A stretch of 64,000 bases of DNA from Xanthomonas prunicola (GTDB lineage: Bacteria; Pseudomonadota; Gammaproteobacteria; Xanthomonadales; Xanthomonadaceae). The stretch covers positions 1,240,001 to 1,304,000 of the forward strand of contig NZ_PHKV01000001.1 in the NCBI RefSeq assembly GCF_002846205.1, given 5' to 3'. This document shows, in pieces, positions 27,968 through 37,265 of the stretch (positions are counted from its first letter, which is position 1; the number at the start of each line of letters is the position of its first letter). The translations under genes were made by a program, and so were the position numbers. Below the pieces are notes generated by a model. That model was not told the DNA's origin and made no database searches. It was given only the letters and a program-made list of their open reading frames with translations.

Positions 27968-29398
27968 GCTTTCGATCAGCGTGTCGCTGGCCTGATTCAC
28001 GCCAGCCACCTCGACCTCGGCGCCGTGCGCGCGCAGCTTGAGCACCACCCGATCCAGCGCTGCCACCGCACTGATGTCCCAGAAGTGCGCGTGGGTCAGA
28101 TCGATCAGCACCTTCGGCGGCGTACCGAGGAAATCGAAGCTGGCGACGAACTGCCCGGCCGATGCGAAGAACACCTGGCCGCGCACCGCATACACGCGCA
28201 CCCCTTCGTCGCCATCGCTGGCCTGCACCTGTAGCATGCGCCCGACCTTGCGCGCGAAGAACAGTGCCGACAGCAGGACTCCGGCCAACACACCACGAGC
28301 CAGATCGTGCGTCCAGACCGTGACCACAACAGTGCCAAGCATCACCACCGACGAACTCCCGGGGTGCGTGCGAAGATCGCGTAGCGACCCCCAGTTGAAG
28401 GTACCGATGCTGACCATGATCATCACCGCCACCAATGCCGCCATCGGAATCTGACGTACCCAGGCCGCGCCATACACCACCATCAACAGCAGGACGACGC
28501 CGGCCACCAGGCATGACAGGCGCCCGCGTCCGCCCGAGCGCACATTGATCACCGACTGCCCGATCATCGCGCAACCAGCCATGCCACCGAAGCAACCAGA
28601 CACCATGTTCGCCAATCCTTGACCGGCGCATTCGCGGTTATGCTGCGACGGGGTATCGGTCAGGTCTTCGACAATCTGCGCAGTCATCAACGACTCCAGC
28701 AAACCAACCACCGCCAGCGTCGTCGACACCGGCAGCAGGATGCGCACGCTGTCCCACGTCAGTGGCACGTCCGGCAGCAAAAACACCGGCAGGCTGTCGG
28801 GCAAATGGCCCATATCGCCCACGTTTCGGATATCGAGGTGCACGTACGCGCACACCGCTGTCAGCACCACAATCGCGACCAGCGGCGAAGGAATCGCCGT
28901 GGTGAAGCGCGGCAGCAGATAGATGATGGCCAATGCCGCTGCACACACCGCATAGACCGGCCATGGCATGCCGACCAGCTCCGGCAGCTGTGCCAGGAAG
29001 ATCAGAATCGCCAATGCATTGACGAAGCCGGTGATCACTGAGCGCGAGACAAAGCGCATCAATGCGCCCAGACGCAATGCCGCCGCAATCAGCTGCAGCA
29101 GGCCCGCCAGGACGGTCGCCGCCAGCAGATAATGCACCCCATGGTCCTTGACCAAGTCCACCATCAACAACGCCATTGCACCGGTGGCGGCAGAAATCAT
29201 GCCTGGCCGGCCACCGGCGATCGAGGTCACCACTGCAATACAGAACGCCGCGTAGAGCCCAACCTTGGGATCGACGCCGGCAATGATCGAAAAAGCGATG
29301 GCTTCGGGAATCAGCGCAAGCGCGACGACGATGCCGGCGAGCACATCGCCACGCACGGTGCCGAGCCATTGCTGGCGCAACGGGAAACTTCTGGACAT
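27920..29398 (-). CDS. SulP-family inorganic anion transporter with STAS domain
   Basis: 492-aa transporter. About twelve hydrophobic segments carry the SulP motifs [14 protein letters not shown] and GLYAAF near the N terminus. A C-terminal STAS domain (residues about 395-490) includes [19 protein letters not shown]. The start at ATG 29398 is fixed by GGAGGT. It takes up sulphate, bicarbonate or another anion across the inner membrane; this subtype resembles bicarbonate/sulphate importers. It runs in the same direction as the upstream ClC gene. Confidence 0.93.
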   Translation of the reverse strand: MSRSFPLRQQWLGTVRGDVLAGIVVALALIPEAIAFSIIAGVDPKVGLYAAFCIAVVTSIAGGRPGMISAATGAMALLMVDLVKDHGVHYLLAATVLAGLLQLIAAALRLGALMRFVSRSVITGFVNALAILIFLAQLPELVGMPWPVYAVCAAALAIIYLLPRFTTAIPSPLVAIVVLTAVCAYVHLDIRNVGDMGHLPDSLPVFLLPDVPLTWDSVRILLPVSTTLAVVGLLESLMTAQIVEDLTDTPSQHNRECAGQGLANMVSGCFGGMAGCAMIGQSVINVRSGGRGRLSCLVAGVVLLLMVVYGAAWVRQIPMAALVAVMIMVSIGTFNWGSLRDLRTHPGSSSVVMLGTVVVTVWTHDLARGVLAGVLLSALFFARKVGRMLQVQASDGDEGVRVYAVRGQVFFASAGQFVASFDFLGTPPKVLIDLTHAHFWDISAVAALDRVVLKLRAHGAEVEVAGVNQASDTLIESLGTHRRDGARLQLGH

Positions 29399-29663
29399 TG
29401 AACTACCTCCGTGCGCCGGCAAACTCACGGCGCAATACATGCACGTCAAACACCTGGACCTTCGCAGAAACTGCGCGCGCGTGATGCCTTGGGTCAGGGT
29501 GGTGTCATGTGTTGAAGGAGATCGTTTTTGACGAGTGGCGATACTAACGCGCTCAGGCCGAACCGAACAACCCTGGGGCGCACGCTTGCACATCGCATCG
29601 AACATCAAAAAAGGGGGCAACGATGCGCACGCGTGAACGCAGCTGTTGCTGGCAACGAACGGG

Positions 29664-31460
29664 TTAGTCGTCGCTGACCACACGCTCGCCCATCAGTTCG
29701 CGCTCGCGCTTTTCCAGTTCTTCGGCGTAGCGCTTGCGTACGAATCCCTCCGACAGCACGCCCAGTACCTTGCGGTCGCTGTCGATCACCGCCAACTCAT
29801 CGGCCTGGGTCGCATCGAAGACCTTCATGATCGCCACGATGTCGGTGTTGGCCAGCAGCGCCGCATCGCGGTGCTTTGCGTAGTCGCCGACCGGCGCGTC
29901 CAGTTGCACATTGTCGGCGTACAGCACGGCCAACGGCACCACGCCGGCATAGTGCCCGGCTGCATCTTCCAGCACCACGCGTTGGGTGGAGCCCAATGGG
30001 AACCGTCGCCGGAATTCGCCCACGCTGATGTCGTGCGCAGTGTGGTTGGCATCCTTGCGCATCATCTTGCCAGCCGACAGATTGCGCACCCAGCCCACAT
30101 CGCGCGCACTGCGGATGTTTTCGCCGCGCAGATGCAGCCGCCAGGTGGAGAACGAATAACCGAACACCTGCCGCACCACGGTATTGGCCACCAGCACCGC
30201 CACCATCACCGCGCTGGCCAGCACGAAATCGTGCGTGCCTTCCAGGATCAACATGGCCATGGTCATCGGCGCGCCGACAATGGCCGCCGCCAGTGCCGCC
30301 ATGCCCACCAGCGATGCACTGGTGGTGTCGACCACCGCACCGCCCAGCAACAGGTTCAGGCCCACCGCGAACAGGCTGCCCACCAGCGAGCCCATGAACA
30401 ACGACGCGAAGAACAGGCCACCGCGGAAGCCGAAACCCAGCGAAATTCCCGACGCGATGCACTTGAGCACCAACAAGATGGCGAGCACCTGCAAGGTACT
30501 GCTGCTGGTCAGATCCAGATGCAACGCGCCATGCCCCGACGACAGCACTTGCGGCGAATACATCGCCAACGGAATCAGCAATAGCCCACCGATGACCGGG
30601 CGCCCCCACACCGGCAGATTGATGCGCCCCACACCGCGTTCGATCCCGGCGACCAGACGCATCACCGCAATGCCGATCAGCGCGCACAGCAAACCCAGCG
30701 CGATGTAGACCGCATAGTCGCGCGGCTGCAATTGGTAGGCCACCGCAGCGGGTAACGAGTACGGCGCCGCACCCAGGGCGTTGGCCATGAAGGCGCCGGC
30801 CAGTGCGGCAGCCGCCACCGGTGCCAGTGCCGATGGCGTGTAGGCGCCGATGACGATCTCGAACGCATAGAACGCACCGGCCAGCGGCGCACCGAAGGCG
30901 CCGGCAATCGCACCGGCCGCGCCGGCGCCCACCAGCGTGCGCATGTCCGCACGCCGCACCCGCAATACGCGCCCCAGCTGCGAGCCGGCACCCGACCCCA
31001 TCTGCGTGTAGGTTGCCTCCAGCCCCACCGAGGCGCCGAAACCGTTGGACAACAAGGTCTGCACCGCGACGATCAGGTTGTCGCGCATCGACATGCGCCC
31101 GCCATGCAACGCATTGGCTTCCACCGCATCCACCAGCGGCCGCTTGCGCCGTCGCGCCATCAGCGTCACCAGACCGACCAGCAATCCACCCAGCGGCAAC
31201 ACCAGCAACTGCGTGGCCGTCATCGAGGTGGCCGTGCTGAGCCGCTGCTCCGGTGCAAGCGCGTACAGCCAGCTCTGCAGGCTGTGCGCGATGCCGGCCT
31301 GCAGCACCATCAACCCAGCCGCGATCAGCCCCACCAGCGCAGCCAGGGCGATGAACCAGAGATCGTTGGCGCGCAGCTGCCTGCGCAAACCGTCCAGTGG
31401 CCGGCGCAGTTGCGCAGCCAGGGCGTGCACTGCCGGCAGGGTTTGGGAAGGTAGCTGCAT
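29664..31460 (-). CDS. ClC-type chloride channel/transporter with CBS domains
   Basis: 598-aa protein. The membrane part (residues about 30-430) has the ClC fold pattern with [12 protein letters not shown] and [18 protein letters not shown]-terminal CBS pair extends to about residue 595. The filter motif usually written G(K/R)EGP reads GLEAT here: the glutamate is kept but the proline is lost. The first motif (GSGIP in classical ClC) is not present in recognisable form. It may therefore be a divergent, regulated anion channel or exchanger. Confidence 0.9.
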   Translation of the reverse strand: MQLPSQTLPAVHALAAQLRRPLDGLRRQLRANDLWFIALAALVGLIAAGLMVLQAGIAHSLQSWLYALAPEQRLSTATSMTATQLLVLPLGGLLVGLVTLMARRRKRPLVDAVEANALHGGRMSMRDNLIVAVQTLLSNGFGASVGLEATYTQMGSGAGSQLGRVLRVRRADMRTLVGAGAAGAIAGAFGAPLAGAFYAFEIVIGAYTPSALAPVAAAALAGAFMANALGAAPYSLPAAVAYQLQPRDYAVYIALGLLCALIGIAVMRLVAGIERGVGRINLPVWGRPVIGGLLLIPLAMYSPQVLSSGHGALHLDLTSSSTLQVLAILLVLKCIASGISLGFGFRGGLFFASLFMGSLVGSLFAVGLNLLLGGAVVDTTSASLVGMAALAAAIVGAPMTMAMLILEGTHDFVLASAVMVAVLVANTVVRQVFGYSFSTWRLHLRGENIRSARDVGWVRNLSAGKMMRKDANHTAHDISVGEFRRRFPLGSTQRVVLEDAAGHYAGVVPLAVLYADNVQLDAPVGDYAKHRDAALLANTDIVAIMKVFDATQADELAVIDSDRKVLGVLSEGFVRKRYAEELEKRERELMGERVVSDD

Positions 31461-31691
31461 GGGACCAGTGATTGCGGGATCAGCACACCGGCAGAGCCGG
31501 CATCTCTGTGGCGCCTAGTGTGCATGAGCGCCGCTGACCTGAGGCAATCTGGCGCGGTGATAAAAGATAGCCGCGCCGCATGCGTGATTGCAGGGCCGGG
31601 CATTCACACGCCAGAATCGTTGCCGGCACGCGGCGCACAGTCATCAGACCCTGCGCATGCGATTGTTGGGCCACTCGAACAGGGATGCACG

Positions 31692-32237
31692 ATGCTCTAC
31701 CTGCTGCTGGGCTTGATTGTCATCGAAGGCATCTTGCTGATCACCTGGAACCGCCCCTACTTCAGCTGGGGGCTGCCGGTGTCTACGCGGCGCATTGCGG
31801 TGACCCACGACGCGCTGGCCTGTTTTTCGCTGGCGCAGGTGGAAAATGCGGTCGAGCAATCGCGCTGGCCGGACCTGCGGTTCCATCGCCTGTCCGAGAA
31901 CGTCTATGCATTCCGCGAAACATTCCTGTTCGTCGGCGGTGCCTATCCGATGATCATGCGCGGGCGCATCGTGATCGACCGTCGGCAACGCGAGATCATC
32001 ATGACCGGTTTCTGCAACTGGACCGTGCTGGCGATGGTCGTTGGGTTTTTGGTTCCGGCAGCCGTCATCAGGCCGGGCGCGACGCTCATGTTCGCGGGAT
32101 GTCTCGGGCTGTCCTATCTGCTCCAACGCAGCCGTTTCATCAGTGTCGAAACAGCGGTGCGCTTGCTCCTGCAGACCAACACCACCCCGCTGATCCCGCG
32201 CCTGGCTGATGCGTCCAGGCGCGCATCGGCGGACTGA
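31692..32237 (+). CDS. Hypothetical membrane protein (181 aa)
   Basis: It starts at ATG 31692 with AGGGA upstream. One N-terminal helix (MLYLLLGLIVIEGILLI) is followed by a soluble stretch with FRETFLFVGGAYPMIMRGRI, then two close helices near residues 115-145. The middle resembles small conserved membrane proteins that I cannot name. It is divergent to the ClC gene and converges on the aminopeptidase. Confidence 0.75.
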   Translation: MLYLLLGLIVIEGILLITWNRPYFSWGLPVSTRRIAVTHDALACFSLAQVENAVEQSRWPDLRFHRLSENVYAFRETFLFVGGAYPMIMRGRIVIDRRQREIIMTGFCNWTVLAMVVGFLVPAAVIRPGATLMFAGCLGLSYLLQRSRFISVETAVRLLLQTNTTPLIPRLADASRRASAD

Positions 32238-32267
32238 CAGCTGCCGGCCGCCATATGCTGCTGTGCG

Positions 32268-33044
32268 TCAATCCACCGCACACAGCGGTGTTTCGTTTGG
32301 CCGCAAGGTCAGCACGCGCACGCCGGTCCGCGTCACCGCCACCGTGTGCTCGAACTGGGCCGACAACTTGCCATCGCGCGTGTGCACCGGCCACTGATCC
32401 GGCTGCGAACGAATCGCCGCACGGCCCTGGTTGATCATTGGCTCGATGGTAAACACCATGCCTTCCTGCAGTTCCAACCCTGTGCCTGCGTGCCCGTCAT
32501 GCAGAATTTGCGGATCTTCATGCATCTCACGGCCGATGCCGTGCCCGCAATAGTCCTTGACCACGCTGTAGCCGTGCGCACGCGCATGCCGCGCAATGGC
32601 ATGGCCGATATCGCCTAACCGCGCGCCCGGGCGCACCGCTGCAATGCCTTTCCACATCGCCTGGTACGCGGTCTGCACCAGCCGACGCGCCGGGTAGGTC
32701 ACCTCGCCCACCAGATACGTCGTGCTGGAATCGGCGATAAAGCCATTCTTTTCCAGCGTGATATCCAGATTGACGATCTGTCCGCTGCGCAGCACATCGT
32801 CCGCCGACGGCACACCGTGGCACACCACGTCGTCGATCGAGGCATTGAGCACGAATTCGAAGCCGTATTGCCCCTTGCTCGCGGGCCGTGCGGCGAGCGT
32901 ATCGACAATCATGCGCTCGACAAGATCGTTGAGCTCCAGCGTGCTGCGGCCTTCAAGCGGCAAGCGATCCAGCACATCGAATACCTGCGCCAGCAGCTGA
33001 CCAGACACCGCCATCAGCGCGATCTCGTCGGGCGACTTGATCAC
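32268..33044 (-). CDS. map: Type I methionine aminopeptidase
   Basis: 258-aa peptidase that removes initiator Met from new proteins. The metal ligands lie in NLDITLEKNGFIADSS (Asp pair), CGHGIG (His), IEPM (Glu) and FEHT (Glu), with substrate His in CHGVP. The start is a GTG at 33044 that overlaps the stop of the ParD-like gene, so the two are translationally coupled. It lacks the N-terminal extension of zinc-finger MAPs. As Xanthomonas also has a housekeeping MAP by expectation, this copy could be specialised; that is inference. Confidence 0.92.
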   Translation of the reverse strand: MIKSPDEIALMAVSGQLLAQVFDVLDRLPLEGRSTLELNDLVERMIVDTLAARPASKGQYGFEFVLNASIDDVVCHGVPSADDVLRSGQIVNLDITLEKNGFIADSSTTYLVGEVTYPARRLVQTAYQAMWKGIAAVRPGARLGDIGHAIARHARAHGYSVVKDYCGHGIGREMHEDPQILHDGHAGTGLELQEGMVFTIEPMINQGRAAIRSQPDQWPVHTRDGKLSAQFEHTVAVTRTGVRVLTLRPNETPLCAVD

Positions 33045-33253
33045 GCTCGGCTTGGTTTCAAGGCCTGCGGCCGCACGCCCGCCGCGCGTAATTGTTCGGC
33101 CACGATCTGCTGAAACGAAGTGTCCGGATGCATCTCGCACAGCATGCCGACCTTGATCCAGAAATTGGCCTGCGCATTGATCGAGCGGCTACTCACCGTG
33201 CACGCACGGCGCAGTTGGTCGTGCAGGTCGTCGTCGATATTGACGATGCCCAT
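33041..33253 (-). CDS. ParD-like antitoxin-family protein
   Basis: 70-aa protein of the ParD-like (ribbon-helix-helix style) family: MGIVNIDDDLHDQLRRACTV, then SRSINAQANFWIKVG, and a C-terminal helical tail ending RAAGVRP. No ParE-type toxin is adjacent. Instead its stop codon overlaps the start of the methionine aminopeptidase. It probably binds the palindromic site just upstream and regulates the pair. Confidence 0.85.
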   Translation of the reverse strand: MGIVNIDDDLHDQLRRACTVSSRSINAQANFWIKVGMLCEMHPDTSFQQIVAEQLRAAGVRPQALKPSRA

Positions 33254-33275
33254 CGTGGCTCCTGGCTTGTTGCCG

Positions 33276-33305
33276 AATATACACATCGTATACGAATCGT
33301 ATATT
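33276..33305 (-). promoter_or_regulatory. Palindromic operator upstream of the ParD-like gene
   Basis: A 13-base palindrome (ATACGA-A-TCGTAT at 33290-33302) lies within a wider inverted repeat AATATAC (33276-33282) and GTATATT (33299-33305), 23 bases upstream of the ParD-like start. AT-rich nested palindromes in the promoter of a ribbon-helix-helix protein are the usual signature of autoregulation. Confidence 0.7.
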
Positions 33306-33601
33306 GGACGACAAGCAAGCCGGTAGCACGCGCAGGCGGTGCAGCTTGGTGGCGGCGCTCCGGCCACACGCTGCGCGCGGGCAGATTGGTCGATGTGCGC
33401 TGTGCCGCTATTTCCGGCTTGCAGCCGTCAGTGCATCAATCCTTGCAACATCGCCACGACATCGCCCGCATCCACGAACGGCGCCGTGGCGCTACGCAAA
33501 ACGCCTACGCAGAACTTGGCATTAGCTGATCCTGGTGGAGAACCGCCGATGGCGGCATCGCACGTGGTGGTGCTGGCGCATTGATGTCCCACTGGCGCGA
33601 T
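33306..33601. other. Intergenic between PCuAC and ParD-like genes
   Basis: About 300 bases. Promoter of the ParD-like gene on the right side of the operator; otherwise no gene, RNA or repeat seen. Confidence 0.4.
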
Positions 33602-34147
33602 CTAGTGCATATGCTGGTCATGCGATTCGGCATCGGGCGCCGATGCGCCCATCGGACGAACGTCGAAATGCACCTCGACGCGCGGCGCATGCTCGAACAC
33701 CAGCGTGGCCACCACCGGCTTGCCTTGTTCGAATGGCGCAGCAGGGGCGATGAACATCAAATGCGTCCCGCCGGTCCCCAGCACCACGTCCTTGCCCGGC
33801 GGCAAGACCAGCCCCTGCTCAAGATGGCGCATCTTCATGACGCCAGCATCCATCGTCATCTCATGGATTTCGACCTGTGCACTGGCCGGCGATTCCACCG
33901 CCACCAGACGATCCGGCGTTGCCGCCTGATTCCGCAAGGTGAGGTAGCCGCCCGCCACCGGCGCGCCCGGCGGCGTTGCGCGCGACCACGCCCCGCTCGC
34001 CACCACCACAGGGGCAGCAGCCGGCGCCGCGGTCGCAGCAGATGCCGGGGCAGCCGGCGCCGGGTTGGCCTCGGGCGCAGGCGCGCGCTCGCAAGCCACC
34101 ATCGACAAGGCAGACAGCGCACTCACCAGCAGCAGATGCAATTTCAT
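33602..34147 (-). CDS. PCuAC-type periplasmic copper chaperone lipoprotein
   Basis: 181-aa protein from ATG 34147. The signal ends in a lipobox (LSMVAC), so it is a lipoprotein. An Ala/Pro linker leads to the PCu(A)C domain with the copper motif: HEMTMDAGVMKMRH, about 20 residues, then THLMF (pattern H-x-M ... M ... H-x-M). It carries Cu(I) to cytochrome oxidase assembly in the periplasm. A His/Met tail (SHDQHMH) may also bind metal. Just upstream lies the SCO gene. Confidence 0.93.
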   Translation of the reverse strand: MKLHLLLVSALSALSMVACERAPAPEANPAPAAPASAATAAPAAAPVVVASGAWSRATPPGAPVAGGYLTLRNQAATPDRLVAVESPASAQVEIHEMTMDAGVMKMRHLEQGLVLPPGKDVVLGTGGTHLMFIAPAAPFEQGKPVVATLVFEHAPRVEVHFDVRPMGASAPDAESHDQHMH

Positions 34148-34246
34148 TTCGTTCTCCTTGGGTCGAGCCGTGCGGGCGCCACGGCGCCGTGCATAGCGGT
34201 CATCGACGTTGATCATCGGGAAGCCGGCAGCGCGCTCTTGCGTCAG

Positions 34247-34849
34247 TTAGAGCACTTGCCGGATATCGTGCACAACCGAGTCCACCATCTGCGCGTGTGC
34301 CAGGCCCACGCGCAGCTGTCCATCGCGGTCGAAGAGAAAACTGCGCGTGGAGTGATCGATGGTGTAGGTCGGCCCCATCGGCACCTTTGCATAGCTCACT
34401 TTTAAATTGCCCGCCGCCACCCGGATATCTCCTTCGCTACCGGTCAAGCCGATAAAGTCCGGGTCGAATGCCTTCACGTAGGTCCGGAGCACGTTGGGTG
34501 TATCGCGTTGCGGGTCCAGCGTCGCGAACGCGAACTGCACCTTGGCTGCATCCGCCCCCAGCTTGCGTTTGACCTGCGCCGCACGCACCAGTGTCGTCGG
34601 GCACACATCCGGGCAATGGGTGAAACCGAAGAACAGCACCAGGGCCTTGCCACGGAAACTGCGCAGCGGCCGCGGCGCGCCTTCGGTGTCGTAGAGGTAA
34701 AAATCCGTTCCGCGCGCCATCGGGCTGAGGTCTGCGCCATCGGGAGCGAACCCGCTGCCCCATTGCCCACACCCGGCCAGGATGCAGACCAGACACCCCA
34801 GCATCGCCTGCGACAGTCGTCGCTTCCACACAGATCGCAGCGTTTGCAT
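34247..34849 (-). CDS. SCO family copper/thiol protein
   Basis: 200-aa SCO1/SenC-like protein. I use ATG 34849; ATG 34861 and further upstream codons are possible. An N-terminal lipoprotein signal ends LAGC. A thioredoxin-like fold follows, with the copper motif HCPDVCP and the third ligand His in IDHSTRSFLF. It delivers copper to the Cu(A) site or acts as thiol oxidoreductase. Paired with PCuAC downstream. Confidence 0.92.
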   Translation of the reverse strand: MQTLRSVWKRRLSQAMLGCLVCILAGCGQWGSGFAPDGADLSPMARGTDFYLYDTEGAPRPLRSFRGKALVLFFGFTHCPDVCPTTLVRAAQVKRKLGADAAKVQFAFATLDPQRDTPNVLRTYVKAFDPDFIGLTGSEGDIRVAAGNLKVSYAKVPMGPTYTIDHSTRSFLFDRDGQLRVGLAHAQMVDSVVHDIRQVL

Positions 34850-34893
34850 GCTGATTCCCATCCTTCCGCGCGGAGCGGCCTTGCGCATGCCGT

Positions 34894-35109
34894 TCACCGC
34901 CGATCCTGCAGTTGTAAGCCAACTGCCTGATCACAGCTATCCAAGTGCGATGCGTCATCGCTCGAAACGGCTCGACACCGGTGTTGCGGTTCGCCCGCAG
35001 CAAGCCTGCGCATCTGCACGGGAGTCATCAGCGCCAGTGTCGGCACCAGCGTGACAAGGGCAAGGCAAGGCGTCGCCGCCGCGCGGGGCGGCAAGGCTAA
35101 GTACGTCAT
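34894..35109 (-). CDS. Possible small protein between copper genes (71 aa)
   Basis: ATG 35109 has GGAG at good distance. The N-terminal part is hydrophobic and Ala/Leu-rich (ALPPRAAATPCLALVTLVPTLALM), perhaps one membrane helix or a signal. The rest is polar with two cysteines. No family recognised. Position between SCO and the DUF2946-like gene is the main reason to keep it. Confidence 0.3.
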   Translation of the reverse strand: MTYLALPPRAAATPCLALVTLVPTLALMTPVQMRRLAAGEPQHRCRAVSSDDASHLDSCDQAVGLQLQDRR

Positions 35110-35171
35110 CTACACGCTCCAGAACATCTCACGTCACACCCGCTGACGGATGCGGCTCCACACACGATGTT

Positions 35172-35600
35172 TCAGGCCAATCGCGGTGGACCGCGTGGCG
35201 CGTGTGCCCACCAGCGTGCCGCGATGGGAAGCGCAGCGGCAAGACGCGCGACCGCAAGCCGGTCCCGACTCAGCTTCCATAACAGGCAGGCCAGCAGCAG
35301 CCAGGGCAGCAGCCGGGCGGCGAGCAGGCAGTAATCGCAGGCGAACGCATGACCACCATCGGCATGGCCCAGATCCTGCTTGTCGCCCAGCCATCGCTCG
35401 GCTGTAGCGGTCAGCACGTCTGCCGAGCGCTGCGCGGCGTGTGCCTTGTCACCCACGGCATCGAGCGCCTCGCCAGCTTGCCAGGGCTGGCTATGACAAA
35501 GCGGCCCGTCCAGAACGCTAGCGGCGTTCTCGAGCGTGCGGCTTACCAACGGCGCGACCAGCAACAGCAGCAGCGCCAGGCAAGCCAGGCGCTGCATCAT
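35172..35600 (-). CDS. DUF2946-like protein
   Basis: 142-aa protein with an N-terminal hydrophobic segment (LACLALLLLLVAPLVSR) and a second helix region around ARLLPWLLLACLLWKL. The motif HAFACDYCLLA fits DUF2946 proteins, which accompany copper genes. I use ATG 35600; a GTG at 35630 is possible, and no strong ribosome site decides. Probably inner membrane, with the Cys/His motif outside, in copper or metal handling. Confidence 0.7.
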   Translation of the reverse strand: MMQRLACLALLLLLVAPLVSRTLENAASVLDGPLCHSQPWQAGEALDAVGDKAHAAQRSADVLTATAERWLGDKQDLGHADGGHAFACDYCLLAARLLPWLLLACLLWKLSRDRLAVARLAAALPIAARWWAHAPRGPPRLA

Positions 35601-35814
35601 GCTGAACAAGGGCGAGGAACGTAAACGCACACGACAAAGTGTAATGAAAAAACGCCACGCCACCTGCGACCCTTCGTCGCAGCCTGACACCCGGGTTCGC
35701 GCGGTGCAGCGCGCTGCATGCACCGCGCACCTCGCACCGCATCCGGCCCAACTGCTCACTGCGCGGCAATCGGCCTGCGCCACCGGCACCGAGCGCCACA
35801 TGCGCACCGCTGTC

Positions 35815-36201
35815 TCACTGACCCTGCAGATGCGCCTGTGTAGATCGCACCGCCGCATGGCCGAACTGAAACGCCGTCGTCATCGTCGTCTGCACGAGAG
35901 CCGCCGGCACCTTGGTGCCTTCGACATCCAGTTCCATCGTGGCACAGGCATCATGCAGCACCGTCACCGTATCGCGCAGGTCGGCGGCAGCGCGCACGCG
36001 GGCATCCACGCACATGTGGCTCATCGCGCCGACAACCGCCACGCCCGCAACACCGTGCTGCTGCAGCTGCTGCGCAAGCGGCGTCTCGCGAAAGGCGTTG
36101 ACGTGCTGCTTGGCGATGACCACTGCGCCCTGCTGTGGCGCGACCGCAGCATGGATCTGCGCGCCTTGCGAGTGCTGGCCATGCTGTATTCCCACGCGCA
36201 T
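35815..36201 (-). pseudogene. 5'-truncated isochorismatase-family (cysteine hydrolase) remnant
   Basis: The frame encodes about the C-terminal 125 residues of a cysteine hydrolase: IHAAVAP, then KQHVNAFRET, then VVGAMSHMCVDARVRAAADL with the catalytic Cys. The first 60-70 residues with the catalytic Asp are absent. The sequence upstream (36202-36440) has no matching frame, no ribosome site and only short, unrelated reading frames. It lies just outside the prophage attachment end. Confidence 0.75.
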
Positions 36202-36471
36202 CCTGTTCTGCCGCCGGTCCTGTGATCGCCGGCGAAGCCACGGGCTTTGACGACGTCTTGCCAGGCAGCGATGCGCAGAGCGTGGTGCTGGGCCGGCGGC
36301 ATGTCTGCATGCGAGAGGACCCGGAAGTTGATGTCCTCACTTGGCTGCGCAAGCAAGCGCACGGCGACAGAGCCGCACAATGACCAACGCATCCGCAATC
36401 GCTTATCCAGAAGACGCCAACTACACGATCAGTGAAGAAGAAGACCGTCCTCGATAGTTTCCCGAGGCCAC

Positions 36472-36502
36472 AAAAAAAGCACTTGGACGCGCGTCCAAGT
36501 GC
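36472..36502 (-). terminator. tRNA terminator (24-nt perfect palindrome plus T run)
   Basis: A perfect 24-nt palindrome at 36479-36502 is followed, on the minus strand, by seven Ts (A run at 36472-36478). It lies 12 bases beyond the tRNA 3' end and is a classic terminator of a tRNA gene. It shows that the left flank is the original chromosomal side. Confidence 0.9.
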
Positions 36503-36513
36503 CTGCCTTCTAT

Positions 36514-36558
36514 TGGTGGGCCCACCAGGATTCGAACCTGGAACCAAAGGATTATGAG
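36514..36558 (-). tRNA. 3' half of a CAT-anticodon tRNA: prophage attachment end
   Basis: On the minus strand, CTCATAA (anticodon loop, anticodon CAT), TCCTT, the variable loop, a CCAGG/CCTGG T-arm with TTCGAAT loop, TGGGCCC, A and CCA form a complete 3' half. The five bases 5' of the anticodon loop do not pair with TCCTT, and no D-arm or GGGCCCA 5' acceptor is seen. The rest of the gene was therefore replaced by the inserted element. Anticodon CAT fits elongator tRNA-Met or tRNA-Ile2; I cannot tell which. The intact copy should lie at the other end of the prophage. Confidence 0.85.
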
Positions 36559-36672
36559 TTAGCGCTATTAAGCTTGCGAATCAGCAACTTACGCTGCTTA
36601 TTTTTCCCGGCCACCAGCGCCGGAGGCCTTGTGCGGGCTTGGGCCTACTGCCAATTTTCCCGATCGCTGCGA

Positions 36673-37017
36673 TCACCGACCTGCGCCTAGATGGCGCGGG
36701 TTCGCGGCGATTCGTGCGGCCACTTCGCTTCGAATCCTGACCTCGTGGCGAGTCGCCCACATGGCTGTGCCACGACGCCCCTGCTCAAAGCTGCTGCAGT
36801 CTCGCGTAACCAGCGGCGCAAACGGCTCGCCTGGCGGGCTCGGTCGCTGACGTTCCAGCAGTACAAACCAGCCTCCCGCGACCTTATCCATCATTCGAGC
36901 TATTTCTACGCCGTCGAGCGTGAGAGCGGTGGGCGGTCCCTCTTCATGCTGGGAAGCCTTCTCCCACCGGAAGCCAGACGGCAGAACAGGCTCATCGCCT
37001 GCATCGATCACGCTCAT
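36673..37017 (-). CDS. Prophage hypothetical protein (114 aa)
   Basis: The start at ATG 37017 overlaps the stop of the upstream 55-aa gene by 4 bases. The protein has LPSGFRWEKASQHEEGPPTA near the N terminus, a middle with VAGGWFVLLERQRP, and a C-terminal Arg/Ala-rich helix. No domain recognised. Location next to the attachment end suggests an accessory or late-arm gene. Confidence 0.65.
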   Translation of the reverse strand: MSVIDAGDEPVLPSGFRWEKASQHEEGPPTALTLDGVEIARMMDKVAGGWFVLLERQRPSPPGEPFAPLVTRDCSSFEQGRRGTAMWATRHEVRIRSEVAARIAANPRHLGAGR

Positions 37018-37181
37018 ACGGCGTCCATATAGAAGGTGTGCCGCTGGCTCTCGTGCTTGCTGGCCAACTGGCGGCCGCGCTCGAGCATGGCTACGGCCTG
37101 GTCTACGAGCCACCAATGCGTCCCGCCGGCCGCGTGGACGGGATCGAAGTGAGTCTGCAGGGCATCGCAGGTCAATGACAT
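37014..37181 (-). CDS. Prophage hypothetical protein (55 aa)
   Basis: ATG 37181; its last bases overlap the next gene (ATGA). The sequence begins MSLTCDALQTHFDPVHAAGG and ends in a helix rich in Arg/Glu (LERGRQLASKHE). Not recognised. The pair forms a small operon directed at the tRNA fragment. Confidence 0.6.
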   Translation of the reverse strand: MSLTCDALQTHFDPVHAAGGTHWWLVDQAVAMLERGRQLASKHESQRHTFYMDAV

Positions 37182-37265
37182 TGCGGGGGATCCGGCGTTA
37201 GCGAGTTGGTGGCAACCCACTCTAGCGCGCCCCAATCTCAATTTTTCAGATGACCACCGGGGAGA

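Noticed and set aside
36021-36398. Reverse frame between the isochorismatase remnant and the tRNA fragment
   Set aside because: Basic, Ser/Arg-rich and overlapping the pseudogene in another frame; no domain seen.
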